Origin: Halomonas alkalisoli
GTDB taxonomy: Bacteria; Pseudomonadota; Gammaproteobacteria; Pseudomonadales; Halomonadaceae
NCBI RefSeq assembly: GCF_021412585.1
Contig: NZ_JAKCMI010000041.1
Location: 62,001 to 126,000 of the forward strand
DNA: 64,000 bases
Reading direction: 5' to 3'
In this document: piece after piece, positions 1 to 7,670 of the stretch
Numbering within the stretch: position 1 is the stretch's first letter
Layout of the letters: every line of letters begins with the position of its first letter
Notes under the pieces: model-generated
Told to the model about the DNA's origin: nothing
The model's database searches: none
The model's input: the letters and a program-made list of their open reading frames with translations, nothing else
Position numbers and translations under genes: made by a program

Positions 1-1342
1 CCTTTGGCGGCATCAAGAACGCCCTCACTGCCGGCCTCAAGAGATAGGCGATATTGAGCAGCGTGCTGAGCATGATGACCAGGACCATCAGGAGCTGCCC
101 GCTGTCGGCCGCCCCCAGCACCAGATGCCATTTGCTCCATAGCCCGCCCATGGGAGGTACGCCGATCACCGCCAGCGCTCCGAGCAGGTAGGCGCCCATG
201 GTGAAAGGCATGCGTCGACCAATACCATCCATCTCACTGATATTCGTTTTCTTGCTGGCCACGTAGATGGCGCCGGCACAGAAGAACAGGGTGATCTTGC
301 CAAAGGCGTGCATGACGATGTGCATGCTCCCGCCGATGGCCGCCAACTCATGGGCCAGCATCGCACCCAGCGTGATGTAGGAGAGTTGGCTGACCGTGGA
401 GTAGGCCAACCGGGCCTTGAGGTTGTCCTTTTGCAGCGCCACGAGCGATGCCGACAGCAACGAGAAGGCGGCGATATACATCAACAGGTCCGCACTCCAG
501 AGCTCTCTGAGGTAATCCTGACCGAAGATGTAGGTGCTCACCTTGAGCACGGTGAAGACCCCGGCCTTGACCACCGCCACGGCGTGCAGCAGCGCGGAGA
601 CGGGGGTGGGCGCCACCATCGCGGCAGGCAGCCAGCGGTGAAACGGCATCAACGCAGCCTTGCCGATACCGTAGATATAGAGCAGCAGCAACAGCCCCCC
701 CAGGGCGTGGCTGACGTGGCCTTCCATGATCCCGCCTTCGGTGAAGCTCAAGGACCCGGCCAGCCACCAGGTGGCGACAATCGCCACCAGCTGGAAACCA
801 ATGGACGTACCCAGCAACAGCACCAGGTAGGTACGCGCCCCTTGCTGGGCTTCACGATTGCCCTTGTGGGCTACCAGCGGATAGGTGGATAGCGTCAGCA
901 CCTCATAGAAGATAAAAAGCGTGAACATGTTTTCGGCGAAGGCAATGCCCATTACCGAGAACAGGGCCACTGCGAAACAGGCATGGAAGCGTGTCTGCTT
1001 GCTCTCGTTAGCGCCGCGCATGTAACCGATAGCGTACAGCGAGGTGATGATCCAGAGGCTGGAGGCCACCAGCGCGAAGATCATGCCGAGCGGCTCGACC
1101 TCGAAGGCCATGCTCAGGCCCGGCAGCAACTCGATCAGCGTAATGGCGGGCCGCCCGCCCGACAGGACAGCAGGCAATATCTGCAGGACCGTGGCGAACA
1201 GCAGCGCCGCGATGGCCACCATCAGGCCATCGCGAAGATTGGGATGGCGGCCGTTCAGCGCAATCAGCACAGCTCCCAATGCCGGGATGACCAGGGTGAG
1301 CGGAATGGCCACTGTGGCCTCCATGAACGGGAACGGACTCAC
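1..1342 (-). CDS. Mrp-type antiporter subunit, proton-conducting membrane transporter (MrpD/NuoN-like), 3' end cut by window
   Basis: The reading frame stays open to the left edge, so the C-terminus is missing; about 447 codons are visible. The proposed start is a GTG at 1342 overlapping the TGA of the upstream subunit D gene (GTGA); an in-frame ATG lies at 1324. The translation is almost entirely hydrophobic helices and carries the proton-channel hallmark PTPVSALLHA followed by VKAG, with the conserved lysine of the NuoL/M/N and MrpA/D family. It should be an inner-membrane ion-translocating subunit of a multi-subunit Na+/H+ antiporter. As the last visible gene of a tightly overlapping operon, it is a second MrpD-like subunit. 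Other proton-conducting subunits may lie beyond the edge. Confidence 0.85.
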   Translation of the reverse strand, partial: MSPFPFMEATVAIPLTLVIPALGAVLIALNGRHPNLRDGLMVAIAALLFATVLQILPAVLSGGRPAITLIELLPGLSMAFEVEPLGMIFALVASSLWIITSLYAIGYMRGANESKQTRFHACFAVALFSVMGIAFAENMFTLFIFYEVLTLSTYPLVAHKGNREAQQGARTYLVLLLGTSIGFQLVAIVATWWLAGSLSFTEGGIMEGHVSHALGGLLLLLYIYGIGKAALMPFHRWLPAAMVAPTPVSALLHAVAVVKAGVFTVLKVSTYIFGQDYLRELWSADLLMYIAAFSLLSASLVALQKDNLKARLAYSTVSQLSYITLGAMLAHELAAIGGSMHIVMHAFGKITLFFCAGAIYVASKKTNISEMDGIGRRMPFTMGAYLLGALAVIGVPPMGGLWSKWHLVLGAADSGQLLMVLVIMLSTLLNIAYLLRPAVRAFLMPPK

Positions 1343-2826
1343 CGGTAGTCTCCCATCAATGCCTCGGCGGCACGCTCGGCCAGGCCCACCGGCAGGGATG
1401 TCTCGATGCCGAAGTAGAGGCAGGAGAGCGTGAGAAACCAGGTGGGAAGCAGCAGCGACAAGGGGGCTTCACGCACCCTGATTCGCCTTAGCGGAGCACG
1501 GAAAAAGGCCACTTCCACCACCCGCCAGATATAGAGCAGGGCCAGCACCGACGTTCCCAGCACAAACACGGCTATCGGCCATAGCCCTCCGTCCAGGGCC
1601 GCAAGAATCAGATGCCACTTGGTGACGAAACCTGCTGTCAGCGGGACACCGATCAGGGACAGCCCTGCAATGACGAAGGCCGTCATGGTCCAGGGCATCC
1701 GCTGCCCGGCACCGGTCATGTGGATCAGCGAAACGCCGCCGAGCCGATAGGCGATACAGCCCAGCGCCATGAACAGCGCCGCCTTGGTAATCGCGTGATT
1801 GAAGAGGTGAAGTAGTGATGCCATCAGCCCCAGGGTGCTGGCAAAGCTGATGCCCAGGATGATGTAGCCCACTTGGGCCACGCTGGAGTAGGCAAGCATC
1901 CGCTTGATATTGGTATGGAAGATGGCAACGATGGACGGAATCAGGATGCCGAGCATTGCCAGGGGCATCAGCAGCAGGTTCATTTCGAGGACATTGAAGC
2001 TCAGCTCATGGCCAAACACGCCGAAGATGAAGCGCATCAGCACATAGATGGCCACCTTGGTTGCCGTGGCGGAGAGGAACACGGTGACCATGGACGGGGC
2101 ATAGGCATAGGCATTGGGCAGCCACAGGTGTAGCGGAAAGAGTGCCAGCTTCAGCGAGATGCCCACCACGATAAAGGCCAGCGCAGCACGCACCGTCCTG
2201 GTGTCATTGACTGCCGGCAGTCTCTCCGCCAGGTCCAACAGGTTCAGGGTGCCGGTCATGATGTAGAGAAAGCCGATGCCGATGAGCAGGAAAGTGGTTC
2301 CGATCGTCCCCATCATCAGATACTGGTAGGAAGCCATCACGGCCTGTCGCTCGCGGCCCGTGGCGATCAGTGAGTAGGATGCCAGAGCGGCAATCTCGAA
2401 GAAGACGAAGATGTTGAAGGCGTCACCGGTGATGGCGATCCCCAGGAGCCCGCAATTGGCCAGCAGGAAGGCGGCATAGAAGTAGCCATGCTTGTCTTCC
2501 CGAACCTCGCTCGCCACGCTGAGCCGTGCGAAAGGCATGACCACCGCGCTGATGAAACAGATCACCAGCAGCACCAGAATATTGACGGAGTCCACCCGGT
2601 ACTCGATCCCCACCGGCGGCAACCAGCCGCCCATGTGGTAGGCCACGACCCCTTCCGCCCGGACGCGGATCAACAGCAGAAGGGAGATGGCCAGGGTGAG
2701 CCAGCTGGTCAGGGTGGCAGTGGCCCAGGCAGCGCGGGGCGAGCGAGCCATGAGCATCACCAGCGGTGCCGCCAGCATGGGCACGATGACCTGAAATGCC
2801 GGCAGGTGAAGCTGAACCAACCCCAT
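1339..2826 (-). CDS. mrpD: Mrp/Mnh-type Na+/H+ antiporter subunit D
   Basis: About 495 residues, an integral membrane protein of the proton-conducting transporter family. It shows the family core YAPSMVTVFLSATATKVAIY and a later MLAYSSVAQVGYI segment, both typical of MrpD and NuoN-like antiporter subunits. I chose the ATG at 2826 because a GAGG sequence lies seven bases upstream; a GTG at 2829 is the alternative and would overlap the TAG of mrpC. Length matches MrpD (about 490-500). It is translationally coupled to mrpC upstream and to the next MrpD-like gene downstream. The complex would exchange cytoplasmic Na+ for protons, supporting growth in salt or alkali. Confidence 0.9.
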   Translation of the reverse strand: MGLVQLHLPAFQVIVPMLAAPLVMLMARSPRAAWATATLTSWLTLAISLLLLIRVRAEGVVAYHMGGWLPPVGIEYRVDSVNILVLLVICFISAVVMPFARLSVASEVREDKHGYFYAAFLLANCGLLGIAITGDAFNIFVFFEIAALASYSLIATGRERQAVMASYQYLMMGTIGTTFLLIGIGFLYIMTGTLNLLDLAERLPAVNDTRTVRAALAFIVVGISLKLALFPLHLWLPNAYAYAPSMVTVFLSATATKVAIYVLMRFIFGVFGHELSFNVLEMNLLLMPLAMLGILIPSIVAIFHTNIKRMLAYSSVAQVGYIILGISFASTLGLMASLLHLFNHAITKAALFMALGCIAYRLGGVSLIHMTGAGQRMPWTMTAFVIAGLSLIGVPLTAGFVTKWHLILAALDGGLWPIAVFVLGTSVLALLYIWRVVEVAFFRAPLRRIRVREAPLSLLLPTWFLTLSCLYFGIETSLPVGLAERAAEALMGDYR

Positions 2827-2828
2827 CA

Positions 2829-3179
2829 CTACGCCTCGTCCTGAGCGTGGATCTCATCTTCCTCGATAGTGCCGTAGAGCTCATGGATGCGCACCACCAG
2901 GGCAAGGCCCACGGCGGTCAGGGCGACGCCCACCACGATGGCGGTCAAGATGAGCACGTGAGGCAGAGGGTTGGAGTAGTCGCTCACGCCCTCCACATGA
3001 ATCGGCGCGGTCCCCCCCTCCAGCTTGGCCAGACTGATGAAGAAGATGAACACGGAGGTCTGAAAGATATTCAGTCCAACGATCTTCTTGATCAGGTTGC
3101 CTTGGGCAATGACGATGTAGAACCCCACCATCATGAGCACTACAACGATCCAGTAGTTATAGAGTCCGAACCACTCCAT
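2829..3179 (-). CDS. mrpC: Mrp/Mnh-type antiporter subunit C (NuoK-like)
   Basis: A 116-residue protein with three predicted transmembrane helices, the size and pattern of MrpC/MnhC and its homologue NuoK (GLYNYWIVVVLMMVGFY at the N-terminus, then a conserved NIFQTSVFIFF helix and a PLPHVLILTAIVVGVA helix). It starts with ATG at 3179, overlapping the stop of mnhB, and its stop touches the start of mrpD, so the genes are translationally coupled. It is a small structural membrane subunit of the multi-component cation/proton antiporter. Confidence 0.9.
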   Translation of the reverse strand: MEWFGLYNYWIVVVLMMVGFYIVIAQGNLIKKIVGLNIFQTSVFIFFISLAKLEGGTAPIHVEGVSDYSNPLPHVLILTAIVVGVALTAVGLALVVRIHELYGTIEEDEIHAQDEA

Positions 3180-3598
3180 TACTCTCGCTCCCGACCGGCA
3201 AAGGCATAGAACAGGGTGAGAGCGACGGCAGCAACGGTAATGCCCACGCCCAGTTCGATGCCGATGATCCCAAGGTTTTCACCTGCCTGATCATTCTCAA
3301 GCAGGACCTTGTATTCCAGAAACTGCCCACCCAGCACGATGCAAGCCAGGCCAATACCGATGTAGAGCAGCACGCCGAAAGCGGCCAGAAGCCGGGCCGC
3401 CTCAGGGGGGATGGCCTCCTGCGCCACATCCAGCCCGAATATGAGGCTGAAGATGATGAAGCCCGCGGAGAAGATGATGCCAGCCTGGAAGCCGCCCCCG
3501 GGGCCATACTCGCCATGAAACTGGATATAAAGCGCGTAGATCACAATCAGAGGAATCATGATCTTGGTAACGATCCGCAGCACGATGTGATGTTTCAC
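3179..3598 (-). CDS. mrpB: Mrp/Mnh-type antiporter subunit B (MnhB domain)
   Basis: 139 residues with the MnhB-family signature GEYGPGGGFQAGIIFSAGFI, the conserved glycine-rich element between helices 1 and 2. There are four predicted transmembrane helices. Initiation is at a GTG (3598) overlapping the TGA of the preceding DUF4040 gene, a coupling that repeats through the whole operon. It is expected to form part of the membrane arm of the antiporter. The split arrangement (separate DUF4040 and MnhB genes rather than fused to a large MrpA) resembles the Mrp clusters with paralogous proton-conducting subunits found in many proteobacteria. Confidence 0.88.
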   Translation of the reverse strand: MKHHIVLRIVTKIMIPLIVIYALYIQFHGEYGPGGGFQAGIIFSAGFIIFSLIFGLDVAQEAIPPEAARLLAAFGVLLYIGIGLACIVLGGQFLEYKVLLENDQAGENLGIIGIELGVGITVAAVALTLFYAFAGRERE

Positions 3599-4149
3599 AA
3601 ACGCGTCTCCCTGCGACTGGGCGTCTCCCGGCGACGCTTGCGCTGCCGAGCCCGGCCGCTGCCGATGATCAAGATCACCGCCACGGCGGCGGTGAGCACG
3701 ACCACGGCTTCGCCCAGGGTATCCAGACCCCGATAGCTGGCCAGCACGGAGGTCACCATATTGGGGATGCCGATTTCCTCCACCGATTGCTGGGTGAAAT
3801 GCGGCGCCAGGTGGTTATGAGCGGGAGCCTGCGGATCGCCGACCTTTGGCATGTCCAGGGTGCCGTAGATGAGAGCCCCACCCGTGATCACCACCACCAC
3901 CAGCGCCAGCAGGTTCTGACGCGTAATGCGGACTTTTTCTTCACTGGTGGTCAACGCCAGCGTGGCCAACATGAGAATGATCATGATCCCGGCGCCGACG
4001 GCAGCTTCCGTCAGGGCGACATCAACGGCGTCGAGCAGCACGAACAGCGATGCCGCCAGCAGGCTGTAAATGCCAGTAAGCATGATCACCGCGAAGAGGT
4101 TGCGAATCCTCACCGCGGCAATCGCCACCAGGGCCATGAAGGCCAGCAA
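3595..4149 (-). CDS. DUF4040-domain subunit of Mrp-type antiporter (MbhD/MrpA C-terminal-like)
   Basis: About 184 residues. The N-terminal half has the MbhD/DUF4040 pattern (VRIRNLFAVIMLTGIYSLL, then ALTEAAVGAGIMIILM), equivalent to the C-terminal part of MrpA. Further helices and an arginine-rich tail follow. The start is unclear: the listed TTG at 4149 leaves out a plausible N-terminus (IDLV) that would begin at a CTG overlapping the mrpG stop near 4164. No ATG is available before residue 5. It sits between mrpG and mrpB in the overlapping operon. Function as a membrane subunit of the antiporter is inferred from family and context. Confidence 0.8.
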   Translation of the reverse strand: MLAFMALVAIAAVRIRNLFAVIMLTGIYSLLAASLFVLLDAVDVALTEAAVGAGIMIILMLATLALTTSEEKVRITRQNLLALVVVVITGGALIYGTLDMPKVGDPQAPAHNHLAPHFTQQSVEEIGIPNMVTSVLASYRGLDTLGEAVVVLTAAVAVILIIGSGRARQRKRRRETPSRRETRL

Positions 4150-4160
4150 TACGAGGTCGA

Positions 4161-4490
4161 TCAGGGCTGCGATGAGTCACCCTCCTTGTCGGACCGCCAG
4201 GGGGACAACTTGCACTGGCGCGCCGTCTTGGTCAGTGCATGACTGGCTGCAGGCGCCGTAAAGAACAGAAACACCAGGGTAAACAGAAGCTTGGCGACCA
4301 CCCCCAGGGAATCAGCCTGCAGCATCAGGCCGCCGAGGATCAGGATCATGCAGAGGGTATCGGTCATGCCGGCCGCCTGGATGCGGGAGTAGAAATCGGG
4401 AAAGCGCAGCAGGCCAACGCCGCTTATCACCACCAGTATGGCGCCGCTGACCAGCATCAGCCCGCTGAGCAGATCCAGCACCAGGCTCAT
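4161..4490 (-). CDS. mrpG: Mrp/Mnh-type antiporter subunit G
   Basis: 109 residues, three transmembrane helices, with the MrpG/MnhG pattern VGLLRFPDFYSRIQAAGMTDTL in which the RFPD-Y-R-A motif is strongly conserved. The ATG at 4490 overlaps the end of mrpF by four bases. It is a small membrane subunit of the multi-component antiporter. The C-terminal tail (polar, ending in SSQP) is not conserved. Placement after E and F follows the usual E-F-G order. Confidence 0.9.
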   Translation of the reverse strand: MSLVLDLLSGLMLVSGAILVVISGVGLLRFPDFYSRIQAAGMTDTLCMILILGGLMLQADSLGVVAKLLFTLVFLFFTAPAASHALTKTARQCKLSPWRSDKEGDSSQP

Positions 4491-4774
4491 GGCGACTCCT
4501 CCTCACCGCGCCGGCGCGACGCACCGAAGCGGCCCGACTCGAAGAACCGCAGGACAGCCACTACGCCGATATAGTTGAGCAGTGCATAGACAATGGCGAT
4601 GTCGATGAACTCGGGGCGGCCGACGATGAAGCCAAGCAGGGCAATGAGCAGTACCGTAAGGCTGCCGACGACATTGACCGCAAGGAGTCGGTCGAAGAGC
4701 GTCGGCCCAAGGTAGGCGCGGATCAGCGCGCAGCCCAGGCTGAAGAGAACGGCCAGAGCGATGGCAACCAGCAT
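4487..4774 (-). CDS. mrpF: Mrp/Mnh-type antiporter subunit F
   Basis: 95 residues with three helices; the N-terminal stretch LIRAYLGPTLFDRLLAVN is the MrpF/MnhF hallmark (the GPT-x2-DR-L core). The ATG at 4774 coincides with the last base of mrpE, so the genes are translationally coupled. MrpF is required for antiporter assembly and has been linked to cholate efflux in Bacillus; here only the structural role is inferred. Confidence 0.9.
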   Translation of the reverse strand: MLVAIALAVLFSLGCALIRAYLGPTLFDRLLAVNVVGSLTVLLIALLGFIVGRPEFIDIAIVYALLNYIGVVAVLRFFESGRFGASRRRGEEESP

Positions 4775-5307
4775 CAGGGTTCCCCCTCGAGTCGAGTCAC
4801 CCGCCGGTCCATTTCACCGCTCAGAACACCCTGCTCCAGCTCCTCGGTCAAGGCGTAGAACCAGACCTCCTTCTCGCGGACATAGACGGTCACCGTACCC
4901 GGCGTCAGCGTGATGGAATTGGCGAGAAACACTCGGCCCAGATCGGTTTCCTGAGTGGTGTCCAGCCGGCAGATTCGCGGGCTCAGGCTCTTGCGCCCCA
5001 AGACAATATGACGGGCCACCACCAGATTGGCCTTCACCACCTCCATCAGCAGCCAAGGCAGGTACTTGAGGATGGGGATCAGCAGATGGATGGGAAGCCC
5101 TTCCCGGTCCAGAATGCGCATGCGATATGCCAGGTACACCGTCAGGGCAACGGATACCCCCCCCAGCGGGACCAGAATGGCATGGGTCCATTGACCGGAG
5201 AGCAGCAGCCAGATGGCGGCCATGATGCCTGTCAGGCTGACGGCGTACTTGAGCACATCGAGCTCCTTGACCAACCACGGGAGTATCAGCGCATAAGCTG
5301 TATTCAT
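4774..5307 (-). CDS. mrpE: Mrp/Mnh-type antiporter subunit E, first gene of operon
   Basis: 177 residues matching MrpE/MnhE: two N-terminal membrane helices, then a segment LPWLLMEVVKANLVVARHI and a soluble C-terminal domain with the conserved LANSITLTPGTVTV motif. The ATG at 5307 is the first gene start of the minus-strand operon. The upstream interval to the tRNA genes (5308-5462) must hold its promoter, but I could not pick a convincing -35/-10 pair. MrpE supports complex assembly in the inner membrane. Confidence 0.9.
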   Translation of the reverse strand: MNTAYALILPWLVKELDVLKYAVSLTGIMAAIWLLLSGQWTHAILVPLGGVSVALTVYLAYRMRILDREGLPIHLLIPILKYLPWLLMEVVKANLVVARHIVLGRKSLSPRICRLDTTQETDLGRVFLANSITLTPGTVTVYVREKEVWFYALTEELEQGVLSGEMDRRVTRLEGEP

Positions 5308-5462
5308 CCTGCCTGATCCAGGGGGGATATGGCACGCTGCATGAGAAAAAATTTATCGTTATCGACCCTCGGCGGCCTGATCCACATCATGTTGGGCGCC
5401 GGGCGAAAATTTGACCGCTACTCTTGCATTGGGCCACAGTTTGGGTAAGATACGCCTCGCCT

Positions 5463-5549
5463 GCCCAGATGGCGGAATTGGTAGACGCGCTAGCTTCAGG
5501 TGCTAGTGTCCGTAAGGACGTGGAGGTTCAAGTCCTCTTCTGGGCACCA
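5463..5549 (+). tRNA. tRNA-Leu (CAG), copy 1
   Basis: An 87-base class II tRNA with encoded CCA. The acceptor GCCCAGA pairs with TCTGGGC; the anticodon stem CTAGC/GCTAG encloses the loop TTCAGGT, giving anticodon CAG. A long variable arm and the T-loop GTTCAAGTC are present. It differs from copies 2 and 3 by paired changes in the acceptor stem (A-T for G-C) and variable arm, so it folds equally well. Confidence 0.97.
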
Positions 5550-5617
5550 TCGCTCTCTCGGGAGACGGTGGTCGGGTAGGCGCCCAAGTGCTTTGTCAGC
5601 TCGAAAGTCTCGTGTTC

Positions 5618-5704
5618 GCCCAGGTGGCGGAATTGGTAGACGCGCTAGCTTCAGGTGCTAGTATCCGTAAGGATGTGGAGGTTCAAGTCCTCTCCTGGGC
5701 ACCA
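5618..5704 (+). tRNA. tRNA-Leu (CAG), copy 2
   Basis: 87 bases including CCA, anticodon CAG in the loop TTCAGGT. The gene body is identical to copy 3. It lies 68 bases after copy 1, and the spacers between copies are unrelated, which fits tandem duplication with selection on the gene bodies only. It is probably cotranscribed with its neighbours. Confidence 0.97.
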
Positions 5705-5746
5705 TCCCAGGCTCGCGAACACGACGATAGATCGACAGCATGATGC

Positions 5747-5833
5747 GCCCAGGTGGCGGAATTGGTAGACGCGCTAGCTTCAGGTGCTAGTATCCGTAAG
5801 GATGTGGAGGTTCAAGTCCTCTCCTGGGCACCA
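5747..5833 (+). tRNA. tRNA-Leu (CAG), copy 3
   Basis: 87 bases including CCA, identical in the mature region to copy 2. It ends about 70 bases before a strong hairpin with a T-run, which probably terminates the three-gene tRNA transcript. Confidence 0.97.
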
Positions 5834-5901
5834 CCGCTCTCAATGAGCACATCGCGTCATGCAGGCTGAAGCATCTCCAGAGCGAAATGGAATCACCCAA
5901 G

Positions 5902-5928
5902 AAACCGCGACATGAGCGCGGTTTTTTT
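5902..5928 (+). terminator. Rho-independent terminator after tRNA-Leu cluster
   Basis: A perfect 8-bp inverted repeat AAACCGCG / CGCGGTTT (5902-5909 and 5917-5924) with a 7-base loop runs into seven T residues (5922-5928). It sits between the tRNA-Leu genes and the convergent nuclease gene. Confidence 0.85.
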
Positions 5929-5950
5929 GTGCCCGCCAATCACCGAGGGC

Positions 5951-6844
5951 TTACTGAAACCGCCCCGGCAGCCGCGCCACCTCCTCCAGTGCCCACCCTT
6001 CGGCCACCACCTCCCCTTCCAGCACCTCGGCGACCTCTTCCGGCAGGCGCGGGAAGAAGTTCAGGCCGGTGCGTGCTTCCACCTCGTCGATGCTCACCAG
6101 GTAGTCGTCCAGCGGCTCGTCGCCGCGTACATCCTGGGGCATGATGAAGGCCAGCCCCATGGGCTCATCGGCCGGCACGACAATGATCTTGTAGAATGCC
6201 TCGGGAATCTCGACGAGCCCCACCCGGTTGGTCACGTTATCGAAGAAGCGCTCGGGAAAAACCGGGCCGGTGATCACCTGCACCACGCCGAAGCGCGGTA
6301 CGAAGTGATCGATCACCACCTCTTCCAGCCGCTGCCAGAGGCGGCGGTTGAGGTCCGGCCGCTGCGGCGACATATTGCTCATCAGGAAAGAGTGCTGCTG
6401 CGCCTCGTAACCATGCACCACCGCAATGGCATAGTTGGGTGCCAGGTGCCCTCGGTCGTAGCCGCTGCCGGAGTAACTGTCCGCCGCAATCGGCCAGAGC
6501 GTACGCCAGTCACGACGGAAGCCGGGCCTGGGACCGGCACGCGGGTCGTCCACCTCGTGCAACAGGTAGCTGACCCAGAGCGGGTTGACCCGAATGTCGG
6601 ACCAGCCGACGAGGAAACCGTCGTTGCGCAGGACGCGGTGCAGGGTCAAGGGTGTCAGGCTCTCCCAGGTGGGCACCCCCATCCAGCTCAACTGGTCGCG
6701 GTATTCCTGCTCCTGGGTGTACCAAAGGCCGCTGCCGACGACGACGAAAACGAGGGTGATACCGAACTGGCGGGTGCGTGAGCGCCAGCCTGACAGCGGC
6801 GAGCGCCGGCGCCTTCGCCGGCTGCGGGAGCGTGCTAGAGCCAT
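5951..6844 (-). CDS. DNA/RNA non-specific endonuclease (NUC1 family), membrane-anchored
   Basis: 297 residues. The NUC1/His-Me-finger active site is visible as YDRGHLAPNYA (D130-R-G-H133; H133 the expected general base), followed by SNMSPQ with Asn157, the probable Mg2+ ligand, and a second conserved Asn166 in NRRLW. The N-terminus is extremely basic (ten or more Arg in the first 25 residues) followed by a hydrophobic segment at about 28-42, so the enzyme is probably tethered to the inner membrane or exported, facing the periplasm. No cognate inhibitor is visible next to it. A nutrient-scavenging or self-protected extracytoplasmic nuclease is the likeliest role; toxin use is not supported. 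Confidence 0.85.
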   Translation of the reverse strand: MALARSRSRRRRRRSPLSGWRSRTRQFGITLVFVVVGSGLWYTQEQEYRDQLSWMGVPTWESLTPLTLHRVLRNDGFLVGWSDIRVNPLWVSYLLHEVDDPRAGPRPGFRRDWRTLWPIAADSYSGSGYDRGHLAPNYAIAVVHGYEAQQHSFLMSNMSPQRPDLNRRLWQRLEEVVIDHFVPRFGVVQVITGPVFPERFFDNVTNRVGLVEIPEAFYKIIVVPADEPMGLAFIMPQDVRGDEPLDDYLVSIDEVEARTGLNFFPRLPEEVAEVLEGEVVAEGWALEEVARLPGRFQ

Positions 6845-6925
6845 GAGTCGATCCGGATGGTGCCACTGCCGGCACGCATCGGCACCGGCACTCAGTGTTC
6901 AGGGAGTGGAAAAGCGTTCGCCGGC

Positions 6926-7201
6926 TTACCAGCCCAGGGAGAACATGGTCTCGAGATCGTGACGGGAGTGGACCTGCATGGCATTGAGGGTCTCCGTGTC
7001 GCGAATGCCCTCGACGGCATTGAGGCGCTCGGTCACCAGTTCGGCCAGGCTCTCGAAGTCCCGGGTACGGGCTATCGCCACCAGATCATAGCGGCCACAG
7101 GTCGAGTAGACCTCGCTGATACCCTCGACATCGGCGAGACGCTCTGCCACCGCCTTGACCTGCCCCTTGTCGGTGTTGATCAGGATCACGGCATTCTGCA
7201 T
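6926..7201 (-). CDS. Stand-alone Lrp/AsnC ligand-binding (RAM) domain protein
   Basis: 91 residues from the ATG at 7201, chosen because a GGGGGAG ribosome-binding site lies just upstream. The frame extends further 5' but without a supported start. The sequence has the beta-alpha-beta-beta-alpha-beta RAM fold of AsnC C-terminal domains (AVILINTDKG, GISEVYSTCGRYDLVAIAR, then TETLNAMQVH) and no helix-turn-helix. Such single-domain proteins form ring-like oligomers that bind amino acids or other small effectors. The DNA-binding partner, if any, is not encoded nearby. Confidence 0.85.
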   Translation of the reverse strand: MQNAVILINTDKGQVKAVAERLADVEGISEVYSTCGRYDLVAIARTRDFESLAELVTERLNAVEGIRDTETLNAMQVHSRHDLETMFSLGW

Positions 7202-7319
7202 CGGGAACTCCCCCTGGAACTGGAACGTCCTGCGGCAAGCGCATCGCCGCGACCTGGCGCGAGTATAGCAGGCAAGCCGTGTCGACAGAATCGGCGCCGA
7301 CATCGAACGCCCTGCCCGC

Positions 7320-7670
7320 TCACAGGCAGGGGGGCAGGGATATCACCGGGTAGCCAACGAACAGCGTGCCACCCGCCGAGAACAGGTAGATACCCGCGGA
7401 GACATGGGCGAAGTAGCGCTCGCGAAGAACCGAGGTCCTGCGCGCCGCCACCAACCCGGCCCGGGCCAGCCAGAGCAGCAACAGGGTAGTGACCAGCGTG
7501 GATAGACCCACGCCAATATTGATGCCGGTTAGCATGCCACGCTGAGGGTCGGGTGGCGCCATCGAACAGGCCACCGACAGTCCGGCATAGATCGCCACGA
7601 ACCAGACGGCCCAGAGAATCAGGCCGCCCACCAGGTGGATCGGATGGGTCAGGCTAAACAGGTGCTTCAT
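7320..7670 (-). CDS. Small membrane protein of caa3-type oxidase operon, function unknown
   Basis: 116 residues from the ATG at 7670, which overlaps the TGA of the fused oxidase subunit I/III gene (ATGA), so translation is coupled. Three hydrophobic helices are evident (about 12-37, 48-72 and 90-112). I do not recognise the family. The position and coupling suggest an accessory or assembly subunit of the oxidase, perhaps standing in for a subunit IV. A GC-rich hairpin overlaps its stop codon but is not followed by a T-run. Confidence 0.7.
   Translation of the reverse strand: MKHLFSLTHPIHLVGGLILWAVWFVAIYAGLSVACSMAPPDPQRGMLTGINIGVGLSTLVTTLLLLWLARAGLVAARRTSVLRERYFAHVSAGIYLFSAGGTLFVGYPVISLPPCL

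Noticed and set aside
5951..6844. Nuclease as a toxin with immunity partner
   Set aside because: No adjacent small gene resembles an immunity protein, and no secretion-marker domain is present; the membrane anchor suggests a housekeeping or nutritional role.
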